From the NCBI GenBank assembly GCA_017559685.1, contig JAFYQY010000128.1, forward strand, positions 1 to 7,045: a DNA stretch of 7,045 bases, read 5' to 3'. The DNA is from Alistipes sp. GTDB lineage: Bacteria; Bacteroidota; Bacteroidia; Bacteroidales; Rikenellaceae. Each line of letters begins with the position of its first letter. Position 1 is the first letter of the stretch. The translations under genes were made by a program, and so were the position numbers. Positions 1-5,948 of the stretch are shown here, one piece after another. The notes beneath the pieces were generated by a model, which was not told where the DNA came from, ran no database searches, and saw only the letters and a list, made by a program, of their open reading frames with translations.

Positions 1-34
1 AGTAGTGAGAAGTTAGTAGAGAGTAGTGAGTAGT
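1..34. repeat. Short imperfect AGTAGTGAG spacer repeat
   Basis: The nonamer AGTAGTGAG occurs at 1-9 and again at 22-30, with the related string GTTAGTAGAG between them and TAGT following. No reading frame is evident. It looks like low-complexity intergenic sequence downstream of mntP. It continues off the left edge, so its full extent and copy number cannot be judged. No function is assigned. Confidence 0.5.
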
Positions 35-51
35 TTTTTGAGATAATGGAT

Positions 52-81
52 AAAAAAAAGTGGAGAGTCTCCACTTTTTTT
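52..81 (-). terminator. Rho-independent terminator of the recF-dciA-mntP cluster
   Basis: The arms AGTGGAG (59-65) and CTCCACT (69-75) form a 7-bp stem with a 3-base loop. They are flanked by an A tract (52-58) and a T tract (75-81), which extend the pairing and give a U-run on either strand. Read leftward it begins at the mntP stop codon (80-82), so it most likely ends the minus-strand transcript. Its symmetry would also let it stop rightward transcription entering from the left edge. Confidence 0.85.
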
Positions 82-640
82 ATGCGATATGCTCTAAGAG
101 TATTTTCAGGCCTATCAAAATTAAAACCACTCCGCCCGTTATCTCGGCTTGACGTTTATAGCGATAGCCGAAGATATTTCCGATGCGCAAGCCTAAGGCC
201 GAGAAGAGTGCCGTAGTGATGCCGATAAAGGTTACAGCCGACCAGATATTGACCTTGAGGAATGCCAGCGAAACACCGATAGCGAGGGCATCAATGCTTG
301 TTGCAATGGCCAAAAGGAGCATTGTCTTGAAGCGAAAATCGGAGTCGGCATCCTCCTCATCATCGCCTCCCGAGAGTGTATCGTAGAGCATCTTACCACC
401 GATAATCGACAAGAGCACGAAGGCGACCCAATGGTCGAAACCCTCGACTGCCGACGAGAACTTATAGCCCGCAAAGTAGCCAATCAGGGGCATAAGAGCC
501 TGAAAACCGCCAAACCAAAAAGCGACCGAAGCGTAGTGTCGAGAACGCACTCGCTGCGTAGCCAAACCCTTGGCTATCGATACTGCAAACGCATCCATCG
601 ACACGCCAATAGCAATCAATATAAGATCTAAAAATGTCAT
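80..640 (-). CDS. mntP: MntP family manganese efflux pump
   Basis: This 186-residue inner-membrane protein matches the MntP (formerly YebN) family, which exports Mn2+ and protects against manganese overload. The family has two related halves, each with an Asp-containing helix. Here these are SMDAFAVSIAKG (Asp16) and ATSIDALAIGVSLAFL (Asp117). Six hydrophobic segments can be drawn at about 4-26, 37-59, 68-88, 105-129, 131-153 and 166-185, with an acidic cytoplasmic loop (GGDDEEDADSD, 91-101) in the middle. Length and the order HWVAFVLL, GGKM, QAEITGGVVLILIG agree with full-length MntP. It starts 11 bases after the DciA-like gene and ends in the terminator, so it is probably the last gene of the recF transcript. 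No yybP-ykoY manganese riboswitch is evident in front of it, and there is little room for one. Confidence 0.93.
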   Translation of the reverse strand: MTFLDLILIAIGVSMDAFAVSIAKGLATQRVRSRHYASVAFWFGGFQALMPLIGYFAGYKFSSAVEGFDHWVAFVLLSIIGGKMLYDTLSGGDDEEDADSDFRFKTMLLLAIATSIDALAIGVSLAFLKVNIWSAVTFIGITTALFSALGLRIGNIFGYRYKRQAEITGGVVLILIGLKILLEHIA

Positions 641-651
641 ATTAAACTACC

Positions 652-942
652 CTACTGCACCACTACGCTCTGCACGAGGTCGGTGCCAAGTTTCTTATTT
701 ATTGAACGTACTAACGCCTCACGCTGCATCATCAACTCGCTACGCAAAACGCTCGACGAGACGTGAACATAGAGTGTGCCTCGCACAAAGCGCACCTGGC
801 GGGTATTGGCGGCAACCATCTCGCCCGTAACCTCTCGCCACACGTGCGGTAGTGAGCCCTCGGCAATTTTGCGAGCCACATTGGGACTCTTGAAGAGATT
901 GTCGAGAAGTGCGCCTATGGGTTGTGCTGTCGTACGCTTCAT
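652..942 (-). CDS. DUF721 / DciA-like replication protein
   Basis: This 96-residue protein belongs to the DUF721 group, whose best-known member DciA helps the replicative helicase DnaB load or work in bacteria without DnaC or DnaI. The domain is visible across most of the chain: a helical start with GALLDNLF, then VWREVTGEMVAANTRQV (Trp35, Gly40, Thr47), the strand stretch GTLYVHVSSSVLRSEL, and INKKLGTDLVQSVVV at the end. It is short and lacks extra tails, as Bacteroidetes members often do. The ATG lies one base beyond the recF stop codon, and a purine-rich GGGGGAG at the end of recF sits just upstream, so translation is probably coupled to recF. The helicase-loader role is inferred from family membership. 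A minimal DUF721 protein may do something narrower. Confidence 0.82.
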   Translation of the reverse strand: MKRTTAQPIGALLDNLFKSPNVARKIAEGSLPHVWREVTGEMVAANTRQVRFVRGTLYVHVSSSVLRSELMMQREALVRSINKKLGTDLVQSVVVQ

Positions 943-943
943 A

Positions 944-2038
944 CTACTCCCCCTTTAAGACCTCGCCGTAGGTCACATTAAACAACTTGTAGCTGCACTC
1001 CGCCTTGTGGAGAATGTCGCCCATACGCTCTCCATTGCAGTCAGTGATGATTACCTGACCAAACTCATCGCCCTTGACCAACTCGATAAGGCGAGAGACA
1101 CGGCTCTCGTCGAGCTTATCGAACAGATCGTCGAGCAGCAGAATCGGCTTCTCGCCACAAGCCTGCGCCACAATGCGATACTGGGCGAGTTTCAACGCTA
1201 TGAGGAAGGACTTTTGCTGTCCCTGCGAGCCATATTTGCGGAGTGGATAGCCACCTATCGAGAAGCGCAAATCATCACGCTGTACACCACAAGTGGTGTA
1301 ACCCATAACTCTATCACGTTCACGTGATGCCTGCAACAACTCCTCGAGCGGAGCCTCGTTCAACTCGGAGCGATACTCCAACTCGACCGCCTCGTGGTCG
1401 TCGGATAGGGCACGATAGTACTCGCAAACGAGCGGATAGAGCAACTCGGTAATCTCGAGACGAGCCTTGTGAATCTTCGCCGCCACGGGTGCCATCTGCG
1501 CATCATAGATGCGGAGCATCTCCTCGTCGGAGCCTATCTTGAGGTAGCTGTTACGATTGGCAAGCGCAGTATTGTAGCGCATTGCAGCGTCGAGATAACT
1601 CTTGTCCAACTGCGAGATAAAACCATTTATGTAGCGACGACGCTCCTCGGCCGAATCGCTGATAAGTGCCGAATCGGCAGGCGAGACGATAACCACCGGA
1701 ACGAGACCGATATGATCGGCAAGGCGCTCGTAGATCTTGTCGTTACGCTTTACGACCTTCGTTGCACCACGCTGATAGGAGCACACCACCTTCTCGTGGC
1801 GGTCATTGTCGGTGCGATAGTCGCCCTCCAACACAAAGAACTTCTCGCCGTGGCGTACGCATTGCAAATCGGTCATTGCGAGCGACGACTTACACATCGA
1901 GAGGTAGTAGACCGCATCGATGATATTTGTCTTGCAGGTGCCGTTATCACCGACAAAGCAGTTGAAGCCCTTGTCGAGATGAAGTTCCTCCTGTGCGAGG
2001 TTCTTAAAGTTGAGTAACGAGAGTCGTGAAAGGTACAT
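944..2038 (-). CDS. recF: RecF, DNA replication and repair ATPase, with an altered Walker A loop
   Basis: RecF is a cytoplasmic SMC/ABC-type ATPase that binds gapped or stalled DNA and helps RecO and RecR load RecA. The 364 residues match the usual RecF length. Visible motifs, numbered from the ATG at 2036-2038, are the N-terminal LSLLNFKNL (6-14), the P-loop GDNGTCKT (30-37), the VSPADSALISDSAEERRRYI region (118-137), the GVQRDDLRF motif (251-259), the ABC signature YGSQGQQKS (269-277), Walker B ILLLDDLFDKLD (299-310) and IITDCNG near the end. I chose the ATG at 2038 over an in-frame TTG at 2047 because RecF proteins normally begin MxLxxLxLxNFKN. The oddity is Cys35 where Walker A expects glycine (GxxGxGKT); see findings. 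All other motifs look intact. It is the first gene of the leftward cluster and overlaps a likely ribosome site for the DciA-like gene. Confidence 0.93.
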   Translation of the reverse strand: MYLSRLSLLNFKNLAQEELHLDKGFNCFVGDNGTCKTNIIDAVYYLSMCKSSLAMTDLQCVRHGEKFFVLEGDYRTDNDRHEKVVCSYQRGATKVVKRNDKIYERLADHIGLVPVVIVSPADSALISDSAEERRRYINGFISQLDKSYLDAAMRYNTALANRNSYLKIGSDEEMLRIYDAQMAPVAAKIHKARLEITELLYPLVCEYYRALSDDHEAVELEYRSELNEAPLEELLQASRERDRVMGYTTCGVQRDDLRFSIGGYPLRKYGSQGQQKSFLIALKLAQYRIVAQACGEKPILLLDDLFDKLDESRVSRLIELVKGDEFGQVIITDCNGERMGDILHKAECSYKLFNVTYGEVLKGE

Positions 2039-2058
2039 TTTCTCCAAATTTTATAGTG

Positions 2059-2089
2059 CGAAGTTACGAATAATTGACCGCACGACAAA
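2059..2089 (-). promoter_or_regulatory. Predicted Bacteroidetes-type promoter for recF
   Basis: On the minus strand a -33 box TTTG (2086-2089) is followed after 19 bases by a -7 box TAACTTCG (2059-2066), one base off the TAnnTTTG consensus. The surrounding string TTCGTAACTTCGC closely resembles TTCGTATCTTTGC in the pyruvate formate-lyase promoter at 6011-6022. Transcription would start about 15 bases before the recF ATG. Prediction by motif only. Confidence 0.6.
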
Positions 2090-2102
2090 AAAAATCTTAT
2101 TT

Positions 2103-2136
2103 TTTGTGGTTTATTGTATAAAAAAGTGTATTTTTG
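2103..2136 (+). promoter_or_regulatory. Predicted Bacteroidetes-type promoter for the TPR protein
   Basis: A TTTG (2103-2106) lies 22 bases before a perfect TAnnTTTG element, TATTTTTG (2129-2136). The expected start point is near 2143, giving a leader of about 55 bases that is A-rich before the ATG at 2200. It is arranged back to back with the recF promoter, with the two -33 boxes 13 bases apart. The spacer is slightly longer than usual, so the -33 assignment is weaker than the -7. Confidence 0.55.
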
Positions 2137-2199
2137 TCAGTTGTAAAGGGCGCTATGTCCTAAAAAACGGAGAATATAAACTAAAAAAGAATACTATTT

Positions 2200-2877
2200 A
2201 TGACAAAGAAAGTTCAGAATCAGGAAGAGGTTTTTGTTGCCGAGACCGTCAGCAAGGCCGAGAAGTTTTTTGAGAACAACGGCAAGAAGGTGCTCGCAGG
2301 CTTGGTTGCTGTTTTGGTAGTTGTAGCTGCAGTTTTCTTCTTCAAGAGCAACTCGGACAAGAACGAGCTCGCTGCTTTGGAGGCTATCTACGGCGCACAG
2401 GAGTACCTCAAGGGTGAGGCTGCTAACTACGAGCTCGCACTCAATGGCGACGGCGTAAACGCAGGTTTCCTCGACGTTATCGAGCAGTACGGTTCGACTA
2501 AGGCAGGTAACATCGCTAACCACTGCGCAGGTATCTGCTACCTCCACCTCGGCGACTTGGAGAACGCTGAGAAGTATCTCAAGGCTTACGACGCAGTTGA
2601 GGATTCGGCTTGGGCTGAGATTATCGACGCACAGAACCTCGGTTTGTTAGGCGACATCGCAGTAGAGAAGGGTAACTACGCTGAGGCTGCTGAGCTCTTC
2701 GAGGAGGCTGTTGAGGCTTCGGAGAATGGTTACACCGCTCCTCACTACCTCTACAAGAAGGCTCTTGTTCACGCCGCTTTGAACGAGACTGCTGAGGCTC
2801 AGGAGTGCTACAAGACTATCTCGGAGAAGTATCCTAACTCGGTAGAGGCTCGTGAGGCTATCAAGATGCTCTTCTAA
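2200..2877 (+). CDS. Membrane-anchored tetratricopeptide repeat protein
   Basis: This 225-residue protein has a charged N-terminal tail, one strongly hydrophobic helix at about 31-48, and a C-terminal domain made of helix pairs typical of TPRs. The clearest repeats are at about 100-132 (AGICYLHLGDLENAEKYLKA), 144-173 (LGDIAVEKGNYAEAAELFEE) and 181-214 (ALVHAALNETAEAQECYKTI). The layout resembles YfgM/TPR_21-type proteins, in which a single N-terminal helix anchors a TPR domain outside the cytoplasm, where it binds partner proteins. That topology and role are inferences. In other Bacteroidetes a gene of this type sits between recF and ribH, as here. Codon choice is strongly biased (GAG, GCT, CTC, AAC, TAC), much like the pyruvate formate-lyase gene and unlike the next gene, which suggests high expression. 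The gene ends with tandem stops, TAA TAA (2875-2880). Confidence 0.8.
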   Translation: MTKKVQNQEEVFVAETVSKAEKFFENNGKKVLAGLVAVLVVVAAVFFFKSNSDKNELAALEAIYGAQEYLKGEAANYELALNGDGVNAGFLDVIEQYGSTKAGNIANHCAGICYLHLGDLENAEKYLKAYDAVEDSAWAEIIDAQNLGLLGDIAVEKGNYAEAAELFEEAVEASENGYTAPHYLYKKALVHAALNETAEAQECYKTISEKYPNSVEAREAIKMLF

Positions 2878-2903
2878 TAAGGAGTCTTAAACTCGAAACA
2901 CAC

Positions 2904-2934
2904 AGGGCAGTCTTGGGGCTGCCCTTAATTTTAC
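2904..2934 (+). terminator. Hairpin between the TPR gene and the RibH-like gene
   Basis: The arms AGGGCAG (2904-2910) and CTGCCCT (2919-2925) form a 7-bp GC-rich stem around an 8-base loop, followed by TAATTTTA. The T tract is broken by two A residues, so it may be a leaky terminator that lets part of the transcript run into the next gene. No clear TAnnTTTG promoter is seen in the gap after it, which favours read-through. Confidence 0.6.
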
Positions 2935-2940
2935 ACTATT

Positions 2941-3333
2941 ATGATTGCTATTTCTGATATCAAGGTCGGCGTTATCACATTGGAGGAGTCGAAGTGCGAA
3001 TTCGAGGCACTACAGGGTCTCGCTCTCTGTGGCGTAGCACGTGAGAATATCGAGGTCAAACATATCCCATCGGCAGGCAAGGCGGCGTTGATGGCGCTAT
3101 TCTTTGCCGAGTATACCGAGGTCGATTGCGTCTATATCGCACTACCCGAAGGCATCGAGGAGGTGCGTGAGCGACTTGCCGAGTTGGAGTTGCAGTGCCG
3201 TATGCCGATAGGCACCTCGTTGCGAGGTTTCGACGATATAAGCGATATGTTGCGAATGGTGCAACTACAGAGCGAAATGGTTGCCAAAGCCGAGCAGGAG
3301 CAACGCAATGGCGGAAATTTCAGATTGAACTAA
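2941..3333 (+). CDS. Divergent lumazine synthase (RibH)-like protein, probably non-catalytic
   Basis: This 130-residue protein has no obvious family at first sight, but it follows the RibH plan. It starts with a strand IKVGVITL (7-14), where RibH has its first beta strand. It then has a helix and GVARENIEVKHIPSAG (31-46), matching the G-x-x-x-E-N-I-x-V-x-x-V-P-G segment, then VDCVYIAL (61-68), matching the strand before the active-site loop, and CRMPIGTSL (86-94), matching the VPVxFGxLT strand. The key features of RibH are missing. The aromatic-Asn pair after strand one is replaced by EES. The PGxFEL loop reads PSAGKAA. The GETxHFDxV segment carrying the catalytic His is absent, which makes the chain about 25 residues shorter than the usual 155. 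The gene sits where Bacteroidetes often keep ribH, after recF and the TPR gene. I infer a decayed or repurposed RibH; it is unlikely to make lumazine. The ATG at 2941 is the only reasonable start. Confidence 0.6.
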   Translation: MIAISDIKVGVITLEESKCEFEALQGLALCGVARENIEVKHIPSAGKAALMALFFAEYTEVDCVYIALPEGIEEVRERLAELELQCRMPIGTSLRGFDDISDMLRMVQLQSEMVAKAEQEQRNGGNFRLN

Positions 3334-3335
3334 TA

Positions 3336-3369
3336 CAACAAAGGCTGTCGAAAGACAGCCTTTGTTGTT
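3336..3369. terminator. Strong bidirectional hairpin between convergent genes
   Basis: A perfect 14-bp stem, CAACAAAGGCTGTC (3336-3349) with GACAGCCTTTGTTG (3354-3367), is closed by a GAAA tetraloop of the stable GNRA class. It begins three bases after the RibH-like stop codon, and T-rich sequence makes up the end of the right arm (TTTGTTGTT). It should end the rightward transcript. It lies about 40 bases past the end of the convergent phosphoesterase gene and could serve that gene too, although a clean U-run is missing on the minus strand. Confidence 0.8.
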
Positions 3370-3371
3370 GA

Positions 3372-3405
3372 CCATTAGCCATTAGCTTTTTTCAATTGTC
3401 AATTA
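3372..3405. repeat. Two tandem heptamer pairs in the spacer
   Basis: CCATTAG is repeated directly at 3372-3385, and TCAATTG/TCAATTA at 3392-3405. Both lie in the short spacer between the hairpin and the end of the phosphoesterase gene. No coding potential is seen. They look like simple slippage-prone spacer repeats of the kind often seen between Bacteroidales genes. Confidence 0.45.
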
Positions 3406-3409
3406 TATT

Positions 3410-5902
3410 TTACTCAATTATCGGATCATACTGCGGGTCATACATCGCATAACCCAAATCCGAATTATCCTCTATGCGGTCGCACTTATACTCATAGCCG
3501 AAGCGATCTTTGGTACGCACCTCTATATGCTTGGCATCTGGATTTTTGAGCTTATATTTCCATATTGTATAGCTGGTGTTGTAGTTGTTGCCGACGCTAC
3601 TACCCAAGTAACCATACAAGATTGCGATCGCCCAGAAATCACGACTCGTCTCTACCCCATCGGGCACTCGGCGAGGCGACTCGAGCGTTCCATCACCCTC
3701 CAACTTATCGTACTCCGAGCCCGTAGCCTTGAAGAAGTTAGTCATAGTGCCTGTGAGAACGCCATCCTCGTAGACCTCGACCACCCAACTTGGGTCGGAC
3801 GAGAAGATGTTTGCCAAGAGCGTACCATTGTCGTATGGAATCTGATAGTAGCCCATTGTGCCATAGCTATTACTGCCCGAAGGCTCGGCACCAAATACGG
3901 ATGCACCACGATAGAGACGTATCTGATAGTCTCGGGTGTTCATTCCGTACGGATAGCCCTTATAGTACCAATCTACAAATTTATTATCCTTAATCTTGAA
4001 GATATTGTAGCCACAAGGAGTGCCGTCACGATGAATGTTTGAGGCCATCACATCCTGACGAGTCGATGCGATACAATGCTCGTAAATCTTATATCCCGTC
4101 TTGTTCCACACGTGGTCATATGGGTGCATATAGTGGGTATGTCCCGAGAGAATATGCGCCTCGGCATATTGATCCAACAGCTTCAGCACCTCCTGAAGAT
4201 AGCTTCCGTCGCCAACCTTACCCGCATTAAATATAGGAATATGAACGCAAAATACGACCATCTTATCCTTTGGCACGCACGCCAAGTCCTGCTTGAGCCA
4301 CTCGAACTGCTCGGCCGTAAAGCCTGTTTTGTAGGAACCCACCGATACATTGCTCGTATTCTTCACGTTACGCATAGATATAATATGTACGTCGCCACGA
4401 TTGAACGAGTAGTTCACAGGGCCGAAACAATCTTCAAAGCCTCGCTGCAACTTGATGTAGAAATCTTTATTGCGTGCATCTGGGAAGACAGGATGCGAAG
4501 CGTCGCACACGATATGGTCGTGGTTGCCATAGCAAGCAAAGATTGGCATTCCCGTCTTGCTCTTAGCCAATGCAGCACGCATATCGGGCATCAATTCGGG
4601 TTTGCTACCCACCATATCTCCCATAACAATACCGTAGCACGGCAAACCAAAGGTCTTAGCATAAGCCTTAATTTCGGGTGCAGCCTGAACATTGAAGCGG
4701 TCGATATGCACCATTGAACTCGGTTGCGTATCGGCGAGACCAAAGAGAACAAGTTCCTGCTCCTTACCCCCTGCCAATCGCTCAAAAGTGAAGTCGTATT
4801 GAGCCGAGTTTGACGGATATTTCTTGAAGAAGCAAGGTTGACCGTGCTCATTTACAGGCACCTCGACATCAGCCGGTAGCGAGCAGTAGATATGCCAGCA
4901 CTGAGGGTCAACGCCCTTCATCTCGTAGTAACCTTTCGAGTCGGTCTCGACCACCTGAAATCCATCGCTTACGGCAACGCCTGCGATAGGCGAGCCATCG
5001 GAGTAGCGAACGTATCCATAAATCTTTTCATAGTTGATTTCAAACTCATCCTGCTCTATGTCGAGCGGTTGTAATTGCGTCGAAACATTAGGCTTGTAGT
5101 CTATCGTCTTAAACTCACGAACCACACCCTTTGACAGCGGTTTATCGGGCGACCAGCGAGCCAACAAACTCTCGCCCGAAACCTCGATAAACTCGATGGT
5201 GCAGCTACCCACATCAACGGCAGGTAACGAAATATAGAACACACTCTCGGTAGTTGTTGAGAGCGCATAATTATCAGGCAAAGAGTAAGTTACAATATTC
5301 GAAGCGTTAGCAGTAGCGGTGATAGATGCCGACTTACAATCGACCACAAACTCGCCCGAGAGCTTTGCACCAGAGTGCGAAGTAACGACAATCTTCTTCA
5401 ACACAACGCTCTCGTCTACAGCCTTAACAGGGAGTCGCAAGATAGTGGCAAGGTGCGACAAAGTAATGTTGTTGCCACCCTCGGCATATCCGCACATAGG
5501 CACACTACCCAACGAGAAAGTACCCTCGATATAGCTCTGCTCGGCAGGGAACTCGACAACCGCCTTATCCGCAGTAGTAGAGGCACAATAGGGATATGTG
5601 ATGTGATATGGAGCGACAACCGACTTTACCAAGAATTTTGCCAACGAGGAGTCTCCCTCACTGACACGGACCTCCTCCGAGAGTGAACCATTCACGACAA
5701 TCTTATCGCCCTCGCTCCAATATAGGGGATAGATTCCGTCTGCACCCTTATCGCCAAGCGAGGTTCGAGTCTGCGCAAGCGACACCATAAGCTCGACATC
5801 TTTCGGCTCGGTAACACCTCCGTTATCGTCTACGACGTTGTCGGGATTACAACCTACTGTGGCAAGTATGGCTACAACAAAAAGGAGTAAATATCTCTTC
5901 AT
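3410..5902 (-). CDS. Lipoprotein with a fimbrillin-like domain and calcineurin-like phosphoesterase
   Basis: This 830-residue protein begins with MKRYLLLFVVAILATVGC, a signal peptide with a lipobox-like end at Cys18, so it is probably a lipid-anchored envelope protein. The linker DNVVDDNG after the Cys is acidic, as in some surface-exported Bacteroidetes lipoproteins. Residues about 36-268 resemble fimbrillin-like domains (TRTSLGD and YWSEGDKIVVNG at 61-72). Residues about 294-376 are a small beta domain (YGYVRYSDGSPIAGVAVSDG) like the N-terminal domain of Bacteroidetes metallophosphoesterases. The catalytic domain runs from about 384 to 600 with ADTQ (Asp391), GDM (Asp429), GNHD (459-462), VHIP (His554) and GHTH (587-590), the set that binds two metal ions in calcineurin-like enzymes. 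The first motif is D-x-Q, not the general D-x-H. About 605-805 matches the extra C-terminal domain of this group. The substrate is unknown. The fimbrillin-like extension is unusual; see findings. The gene stands alone on its strand with its own promoter. Confidence 0.85.
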   Translation of the reverse strand: MKRYLLLFVVAILATVGCNPDNVVDDNGGVTEPKDVELMVSLAQTRTSLGDKGADGIYPLYWSEGDKIVVNGSLSEEVRVSEGDSSLAKFLVKSVVAPYHITYPYCASTTADKAVVEFPAEQSYIEGTFSLGSVPMCGYAEGGNNITLSHLATILRLPVKAVDESVVLKKIVVTSHSGAKLSGEFVVDCKSASITATANASNIVTYSLPDNYALSTTTESVFYISLPAVDVGSCTIEFIEVSGESLLARWSPDKPLSKGVVREFKTIDYKPNVSTQLQPLDIEQDEFEINYEKIYGYVRYSDGSPIAGVAVSDGFQVVETDSKGYYEMKGVDPQCWHIYCSLPADVEVPVNEHGQPCFFKKYPSNSAQYDFTFERLAGGKEQELVLFGLADTQPSSMVHIDRFNVQAAPEIKAYAKTFGLPCYGIVMGDMVGSKPELMPDMRAALAKSKTGMPIFACYGNHDHIVCDASHPVFPDARNKDFYIKLQRGFEDCFGPVNYSFNRGDVHIISMRNVKNTSNVSVGSYKTGFTAEQFEWLKQDLACVPKDKMVVFCVHIPIFNAGKVGDGSYLQEVLKLLDQYAEAHILSGHTHYMHPYDHVWNKTGYKIYEHCIASTRQDVMASNIHRDGTPCGYNIFKIKDNKFVDWYYKGYPYGMNTRDYQIRLYRGASVFGAEPSGSNSYGTMGYYQIPYDNGTLLANIFSSDPSWVVEVYEDGVLTGTMTNFFKATGSEYDKLEGDGTLESPRRVPDGVETSRDFWAIAILYGYLGSSVGNNYNTSYTIWKYKLKNPDAKHIEVRTKDRFGYEYKCDRIEDNSDLGYAMYDPQYDPIIE

Positions 5903-5940
5903 TGGTATAGTTTATCGCTAATTGTTCATCTTCACAAGTG

Positions 5941-5948
5941 CAAATATA
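5941..5948 (-). promoter_or_regulatory. Predicted -7 element for the phosphoesterase lipoprotein
   Basis: On the minus strand this reads TATATTTG, an exact TAnnTTTG, within GTATATTTGCA. The start point would lie about 30 bases before the ATG at 5900-5902. No TTTG box is found at the expected -33 distance, so the promoter may be weak or activator-dependent. Confidence 0.55.

Noticed and set aside
1..34. CRISPR-like array at the left edge
   Set aside because: The units are about 9 bases, imperfect and without spacers of constant length.
641..651. yybP-ykoY manganese riboswitch before mntP
   Set aside because: Only 11 bases separate mntP from the preceding gene, and no such fold can fit there.
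1469..2017. Long open frame antisense to recF (182 codons)
   Set aside because: It lies wholly inside recF, which has clear family motifs, and shows no recognisable domain. It is best explained by codon bias on the opposite strand.
2039..2047. Upstream TTG start for recF adding three residues
   Set aside because: The ATG at 2036-2038 gives the standard RecF N-terminus (MYLSRLSLLNFKN) and a better distance from the predicted promoter.
2878..2940. FMN riboswitch before the RibH-like gene
   Set aside because: The gap is only 63 bases and holds a simple hairpin. The multi-helix FMN aptamer would not fit and its conserved boxes are absent.
2941..3333. Calling the RibH-like protein a functional ribH
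   Set aside because: The catalytic His segment and substrate-binding loops are missing, so a functional name would mislead.
3527..4717. Open frames on the plus strand inside the phosphoesterase gene
   Set aside because: The minus-strand frame carries the metal-binding motifs and domain order. The opposite frames show no family resemblance and no promoter or start context.
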